From Eikenella longinqua (GTDB lineage: Bacteria; Pseudomonadota; Gammaproteobacteria; Burkholderiales; Neisseriaceae): DNA of 17,177 nt. A program made the position numbers and the translations under genes. The stretch covers positions 1 to 17,177 of the forward strand of contig NZ_LXSL01000033.1 in assembly GCF_001648355.1 (NCBI RefSeq), written 5' to 3'. This document shows, piece after piece, positions 14,568-17,177 of this stretch. The notes under the pieces are model-generated. The model was not told the DNA's origin. It made no database searches and saw only the letters and a list, made by a program, of their open reading frames with translations. How positions within the stretch are numbered: the first letter of the stretch is position 1; each line of letters begins with the position of its first letter.

Positions 14568-15245
14568 TCACGGCACAATCTGATGCGGCTTCACCGGCAC
14601 GGCATAGGGGTCATACGCCGCCTTGCGCTCCTCCCCGTCCACGCCGAAGTTGTCCATCTTCGCCTGCCGCAGCATCGCCGCGTAGCGGTCGGTGTAAAGC
14701 TGCACGTCCGCCTGCCGGTAATGCCCTTTTGCCATCGCCAGCGCCAGCGTCAGCAGCAAATCATCCGGCACGCTGCACCGGTCGTTGTCCTGCTCGAAGC
14801 GCTTGGGCGCGGCATAGTATTCAATCCGAATCGGCACCGGGGCGCTATCCGGCACCGGCTCAAACTCCAGCTGAATCGTGCCTTCCTCCCGCGCCGTCTG
14901 CTCGTAGTAGCGCGGCAGGCCGTTCTCCGGTATCTCGCCCACGCGCGGCACGCCAGCCGTCAGCTGATACCAGTCCGCCCCGTCTCGGGCATATACCCCA
15001 TACAGCACCCCCATCGGCGCATCGTCCGGCAAGTCCAGCACCCGCTGCCCCACGCCCAAATCCTCGGTGTGCTTCTTCAAGAGATAGCGCCAGTCCACCT
15101 CCCGCCACAGCTGCGCCTGCGCCTGTTGCAGAAACTGGTTCAAAATCGGAATCTGCAAATCAATCACGCCGGCCTGCGCACCAAAGCCCAGCGACACCGC
15201 CAGGCTCTCGCGCAGCTGCGCCAGCGTTCTAAACTGCTGCCTCAT
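14568..15245 (-). CDS. Head-tail connector / tail tubular protein A-like adaptor
   Basis: 225 aa from ATG at 15245 (MRQQFRTLAQLRESLAVSLG). The pattern LNQFLQQAQAQLWREVDWRYL, then beta strands and a helical DDLLLTLALAMAKGHYRQAD near the C-terminus, fits gp4 (P22) / gp11 (T7)-type adaptors. These form the ring between portal and tail nozzle. The frame is open for 13 codons further up (to 15284), but those codons encode only a basic stretch read out of frame with the preceding gene. GGAGG five bases before 15245 marks the true start. It therefore overlaps the previous gene by 17 bases. The gene ends in front of a strong hairpin terminator, closing the capsid group. Confidence 0.7.
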   Translation of the reverse strand: MRQQFRTLAQLRESLAVSLGFGAQAGVIDLQIPILNQFLQQAQAQLWREVDWRYLLKKHTEDLGVGQRVLDLPDDAPMGVLYGVYARDGADWYQLTAGVPRVGEIPENGLPRYYEQTAREEGTIQLEFEPVPDSAPVPIRIEYYAAPKRFEQDNDRCSVPDDLLLTLALAMAKGHYRQADVQLYTDRYAAMLRQAKMDNFGVDGEERKAAYDPYAVPVKPHQIVP

Positions 15246-15612
15246 CGCCGCCCTCCGGCGCTTCCGGCTGCTCGGCTGCCGCACGTTTGCGCTTGTTCGG
15301 CTTCGGCGCTTCCGGCTGCTCGGTATCAGCTGCCCCGCGCTGCATCGCCTCGCCCAAGCTCAAATCAGACGGATACAGCACATCCGCCCAATAGGCATCT
15401 TCCGTTTTCAGGCCGTATTTCAGGCGCAGGCGTTCGCGCTCATCGCGCACATCGGCAAACTCCAGCACGCCGGCCGGTGCTTCCGAGCGCAGCTTCACCG
15501 CGTCCGAGCCGTGAATCATCGCCAGCAGTTCCGCCTCATGGCGCGGCACGGTGGCCGGAATCTCCGTCTCCATCCCGCGCAACACCAACACATCAAACAT
15601 CTTCAACAGCAT
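15229..15612 (-). CDS. Small unknown protein after the capsid gene, acidic/basic repeat tail
   Basis: 127 aa, no recognised domain. Residues 1-85 appear folded (helix with RHEAELLAMIHG, then DVRDERERLRLKYGLKTEDAYW). Residues 90-127 are a disordered tail with two copies of EQPEAP separated by a basic patch (KPNKRKRAAA). The two copies come from a perfect 20-bp direct repeat at DNA level. AGGA seven bases before ATG supports the start; a second in-frame ATG four codons later has a weaker site. The 3' end overlaps the connector gene. Being directly behind the capsid gene it may be a head accessory protein, but nothing in the sequence proves this. Confidence 0.6.
   Translation of the reverse strand: MLLKMFDVLVLRGMETEIPATVPRHEAELLAMIHGSDAVKLRSEAPAGVLEFADVRDERERLRLKYGLKTEDAYWADVLYPSDLSLGEAMQRGAADTEQPEAPKPNKRKRAAAEQPEAPEGGDEAAV
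15256..15323. repeat. Perfect 20-bp direct repeat (two copies)
   Basis: CGGCGCTTCCGGCTGCTCGG at 15256-15275 and again at 15304-15323, offset 48 bases (a multiple of three). It encodes the duplicated EQPEAP in the tail of the small protein after the capsid gene. Confidence 0.85.
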
Positions 15613-15641
15613 AGTTCAATCCTTTTCGCTTAATCAGAAAC

Positions 15642-15679
15642 AGGCTACCTGAAACCGTTGCAGGATTTTCAGGTAGCCC
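15642..15679 (-). terminator. Inverted uptake-sequence pair after the capsid gene, candidate terminator/attenuator
   Basis: GGCTACCTGAAA at 15643-15654 and TTTCAGGTAGCC at 15667-15678 form a perfect 12-bp stem with a 12-base loop, eight bases after the capsid stop. The right-hand copy is 11/12 and the left-hand copy a perfect 12-mer. On the minus strand it is followed only by TGTTTCTGATT, a weak T-tract. Partial termination between capsid and the next gene is likely, as with T7's terminator behind gene 10. Confidence 0.55.
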
Positions 15680-15686
15680 CATACCG

Positions 15687-16748
15687 CTATTTCAGCGCCA
15701 ACACCGCATGCGCAGACGGCATATTCATGGTCAGCGCACCGCGCCACAACAGCGCCCAGTAGTGGTTGTAGTTGTCTTTGCTGCGTGGCGGATGGCGGGT
15801 CACGAAATCGCTGCCGCTAATCGGGCGCAGGGAGAGATGATTCATATTCAGGAAGTAGCAACGTTTGCTCCAGCTGGTCAGCGTGGTGTCCGCGCCGGCA
15901 AAGTTGTCATCCCATTCCGGGCAGTATTCAATCGGAATACCCTTCCAATACAGGCCGGAAGTGGACATATCCGCGCTCACGCCGCCCTTGCCCGAATCGG
16001 TTACTTGGCGGCTGGCCGCGCCAATCGTGCCGTTGCTTTGCGCTGCCTTGCGGTAGGCGTCGATAAAGTCCGCACCGGCCAGAATCACGTTCGGCATGCC
16101 CTGCGCACGGCGGATACAGGCACGCCATGCTTTCTCCATCTGCTCCTGCAAAGAGGCCGCCACCAAGGCTTTATCCACATAATGGCGCCACCAAGTATAG
16201 GTTGCGCGGTCGAGGCCGCCCGCCTTGCCGGTGGCGTTATCCAAAGGCAGTAAACCGTCCAAGCCCACAATCTGCTTGGTTGAGCCGGTGCCGGACAAAT
16301 GCAGGTCGCGGCTGAAACGCTCCTGAGCGCCCAGCTTCAACGCCTCCATTTTTTCCTGCAACAGGTTGGTCAGCTGGATTTTCTCCGCGCCGGAGATATT
16401 GCCGCCGTTGCCGGAATCGTCCAGCTTAATGCCGTTGGCCACCAGCTCCGCTTCGTTCAGCATCATGCCATCGTGAAACTCATACCACGGGAAACGGCTC
16501 TGCTCCAGCGTGTCGCGCTTGGCGTATTGCAGCGTATCGCCGGAATCAAACCATTGCCCCGCGCTGCCGTAGTCCTTGCGGATTTGCTCCACAATATGCT
16601 CTTTCGCACCGGCAAACGGTTTTTTCTTGGCAGACAAATGTTTCAGCAGCGGGCGCTGCATGTCCACCATATCAATCGGGTTGTTTTTCAAATAAAAGTC
16701 CAAACCAGCCTTACCCACTACGGCCAGTTCTGAGGAAGTAATAGACAT
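15687..16748 (-). CDS. Major capsid protein
   Basis: 353 aa. The C-terminal 60 residues, with CYFLNMNHLSLRP, then FVTRHPPRSKDNYNHYWALL and ALTMNMPSAHAVLALK, match the style of podophage major capsid proteins of the HK97 fold. The N-terminus has FYLKNNPIDMVDMQRPLLKH, and residues about 130-175 include a KMEALKLGAQERFSRDLHLSG helix and a GLDGLLP segment, also usual for this group. GGAG seven bases before ATG is the ribosome site. It is the first gene of its group, behind a terminator, a promoter-like motif and a leader of about 120 bases with two hairpins. A hairpin made of paired uptake sequences follows the gene and could trim transcript levels downstream. No scaffold or protease domain is fused to it. 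Confidence 0.8.
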   Translation of the reverse strand: MSITSSELAVVGKAGLDFYLKNNPIDMVDMQRPLLKHLSAKKKPFAGAKEHIVEQIRKDYGSAGQWFDSGDTLQYAKRDTLEQSRFPWYEFHDGMMLNEAELVANGIKLDDSGNGGNISGAEKIQLTNLLQEKMEALKLGAQERFSRDLHLSGTGSTKQIVGLDGLLPLDNATGKAGGLDRATYTWWRHYVDKALVAASLQEQMEKAWRACIRRAQGMPNVILAGADFIDAYRKAAQSNGTIGAASRQVTDSGKGGVSADMSTSGLYWKGIPIEYCPEWDDNFAGADTTLTSWSKRCYFLNMNHLSLRPISGSDFVTRHPPRSKDNYNHYWALLWRGALTMNMPSAHAVLALK

Positions 16749-16870
16749 CGCTCATCTCCAAATCAAACAATCAAAAAGCCGACTGCCCATGCAGATGCGA
16801 ACCTGCCTACGCCCACGCACGCGGCGAACCGTGCTTACGCCTATGGTCGGATAGCTTAATTATCCCCATG
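16749..16870 (-). other. Capsid gene leader with two small hairpins
   Basis: No gene. On the minus strand GCACG / CGTGC (16817-16834) and GCAG / CTGC (16791-16806) each enclose an eight-base loop, GTTCGCCG and GTTCGCAT. The shared loop start GTTCGC is unusual enough to note. Both stems are short. Confidence 0.35.
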
Positions 16871-16890
16871 TTTTAATCGGTTGCATTCAA
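16871..16890 (-). promoter_or_regulatory. Repeated promoter-like motif, copy A (capsid group)
   Basis: Minus strand reads TTGAATGCAACCGATTAAAA. It is the most diverged of four copies (two changes in the 17-mer AACGTAACCGATTAAAA). It lies directly behind the T-tract of the capsid-group terminator and 122 bases before the capsid start. No good sigma70 boxes overlap it, so a phage-specific promoter or activator site is inferred. Confidence 0.55.
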
Positions 16891-16891
16891 A

Positions 16892-16914
16892 CAAAAAGCA
16901 GCCCGAAGGCTGCT
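16892..16914 (-). terminator. Strong intrinsic terminator before the capsid group
   Basis: Minus strand AGCAGCC, TTCG tetraloop, GGCTGCT, then TTTT and GTTTG: a seven-pair GC-rich stem with a stable tetraloop and T-tract. It insulates the capsid group from the AT-rich gene and promoter upstream. Confidence 0.8.
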
Positions 16915-16954
16915 GAAAAAGTCCGCGCGGGGCGGGTTTGAAATAGTAACTGCT

Positions 16955-16986
16955 AGAAAAAGCGAAAGGCCCCGAAAACCGGAGCC
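16955..16986 (-). terminator. Second hairpin with T-rich tail, candidate terminator or end of a small RNA
   Basis: Minus strand GGCTCCG, loop GTTTT, CGGGGCC (seven pairs, one T-G), followed by TTTCGCTTTTTCT. It lies about 33 bases after the predicted start of the sigma70-like promoter at 17027-17055. Confidence 0.5.
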
Positions 16987-17026
16987 ATAACGCCGACCAG
17001 GGAGCCCCCCAATCCACTTAGCGCAC

Positions 17027-17055
17027 AGTATAGCCTATGGGTATCTAGCTTTCAA
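17027..17055 (-). promoter_or_regulatory. Sigma70-like promoter reading towards the capsid group
   Basis: Minus strand TTGAAA (17055-17050), a 17-base spacer, then TATACT (17032-17027): near-consensus -35 and -10 boxes at ideal spacing. The -35 box overlaps the last codons of the AT-rich gene. The downstream 130 bases hold no convincing gene, only two terminators, so it may drive a short RNA. Confidence 0.55.
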
Positions 17056-17176
17056 TGTATTCCCCTTCCCAAATAGGCATCCCAGAATCTATTGCGGTTA
17101 GATTTAATTCCATTTGGAGGTGGACACCCACTGCGATTTGAGAATATTTATGTAATTTTTCAATTAGTGCATGGTT
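17045..17176 (-). CDS. C-terminal end of an AT-rich unknown gene, cut by the right edge
   Basis: I translated this by hand: 43 codons and TAG at 17047-17045, with the 5' part outside the window. The visible residues (HALIEKLHKYSQIAVG...LTAIDSGMPIWEGEYIES) show no motif I recognise. The hand-counted GC content of 17045-17177 is about 38% (51 of 133), far below the gene-rich remainder. Codons such as TTA, AAA, ATA and AAT are frequent. This suggests a recently acquired accessory (moron-type) gene rather than a core virion gene, or the edge of a different element. It ends just upstream of a sigma70-like promoter and tandem terminators that separate it from the capsid group. Confidence 0.5.
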   Translation of the reverse strand, partial: NHALIEKLHKYSQIAVGVHLQMELNLTAIDSGMPIWEGEYIES

Positions 17177-17177
17177 G

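Noticed and set aside
15246..15284. Upstream start for the connector protein at 15284
   Set aside because: The extra residues are a basic stretch read across the preceding gene's coding region, and GGAGG is correctly spaced only for 15245.
15992..16005. GTAACCGATT match inside the capsid gene, resembling the promoter-like motif
   Set aside because: It lacks the AAC start and the AAAA end, sits in mid-gene, and is explained by coding sequence.
16956..17010. Short ORF MAPVFGAFRFF as a leader peptide in the putative small RNA
   Set aside because: Eleven codons with no ribosome site, lying across the terminator hairpin.

Overview
The window is a block of late (virion) genes from a short-tailed bacteriophage or prophage, all read leftwards on the minus strand. 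The likely host is an Eikenella-like member of the Neisseriaceae. The host clue is the 12-mer AGGCTACCTGAA (TTCAGGTAGCCT on the plus strand), which is the DNA uptake sequence dialect described for Eikenella. Four perfect copies and several 10-11/12 copies are present. Most of the window is GC-rich (hand counts of sample lines give roughly 60-70%), with short overlapping or abutting genes and good Shine-Dalgarno sites. No integrase, terminase, portal, repressor or RNA polymerase gene is visible, so a resident prophage cannot be told from a free phage.

Layout in transcription order (right to left). At the right edge is the end of an AT-rich, unrecognised gene (17176-17045), followed by a sigma70-like promoter and two hairpin/T-tract terminators (17055-16892). 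Next come a major capsid protein (16748-15687), a small unknown protein (15612-15229) and a head-tail connector-like protein (15245-14568). After a terminator lies a second cluster: a one-helix membrane protein (14404-14216), a tail-nozzle-like protein (14214-12829), a T7 gp13-like acetyltransferase-fold protein (12832-12389), two proteins starting Met-Cys, one gp14-like (12385-11708 and 11698-10949), and a probable ejection protein (10948-9539). Then comes one giant gene of 2341 codons (9481-2456), followed by a tail fibre (2396-1134), a fibre-assembly-like protein (1130-411) and a papain-like cysteine peptidase cut by the left edge (414-1).

This order (capsid, tubular/nozzle proteins, 13, 14, 15, 16, fibre) is the T7 late order, although the individual proteins are far from T7. 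The giant gene sits in the gene 16 (ejectosome) position but is a polyvalent protein. In order it carries an RNNNPGN lytic-like domain, a DdrB/ParB-like domain, a MuF-C/BECR nuclease-like domain, a zincin metallopeptidase with HELGH, and an LPD38-like C-terminus. It is probably ejected into the host with the DNA.

Regulation: a 17-bp motif, AACGTAACCGATTAAAA on the minus strand, occurs four times. Each copy lies at the head of a gene group, two of them directly after a terminator and two overlapping the stop codon of the preceding gene. It is a good candidate for a phage-specific late promoter. In front of the giant gene and the fibre gene it is followed by a matching leader: TGCCACAAT, a hairpin that keeps its pairing despite sequence change, and an identical TATTTTTTATGG. 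Inside the giant gene, a 62-codon ORF in another frame carries the local codon bias, and the adjacent nuclease-like domain is markedly low in GC. Together these point to fusion or cassette exchange at that site.
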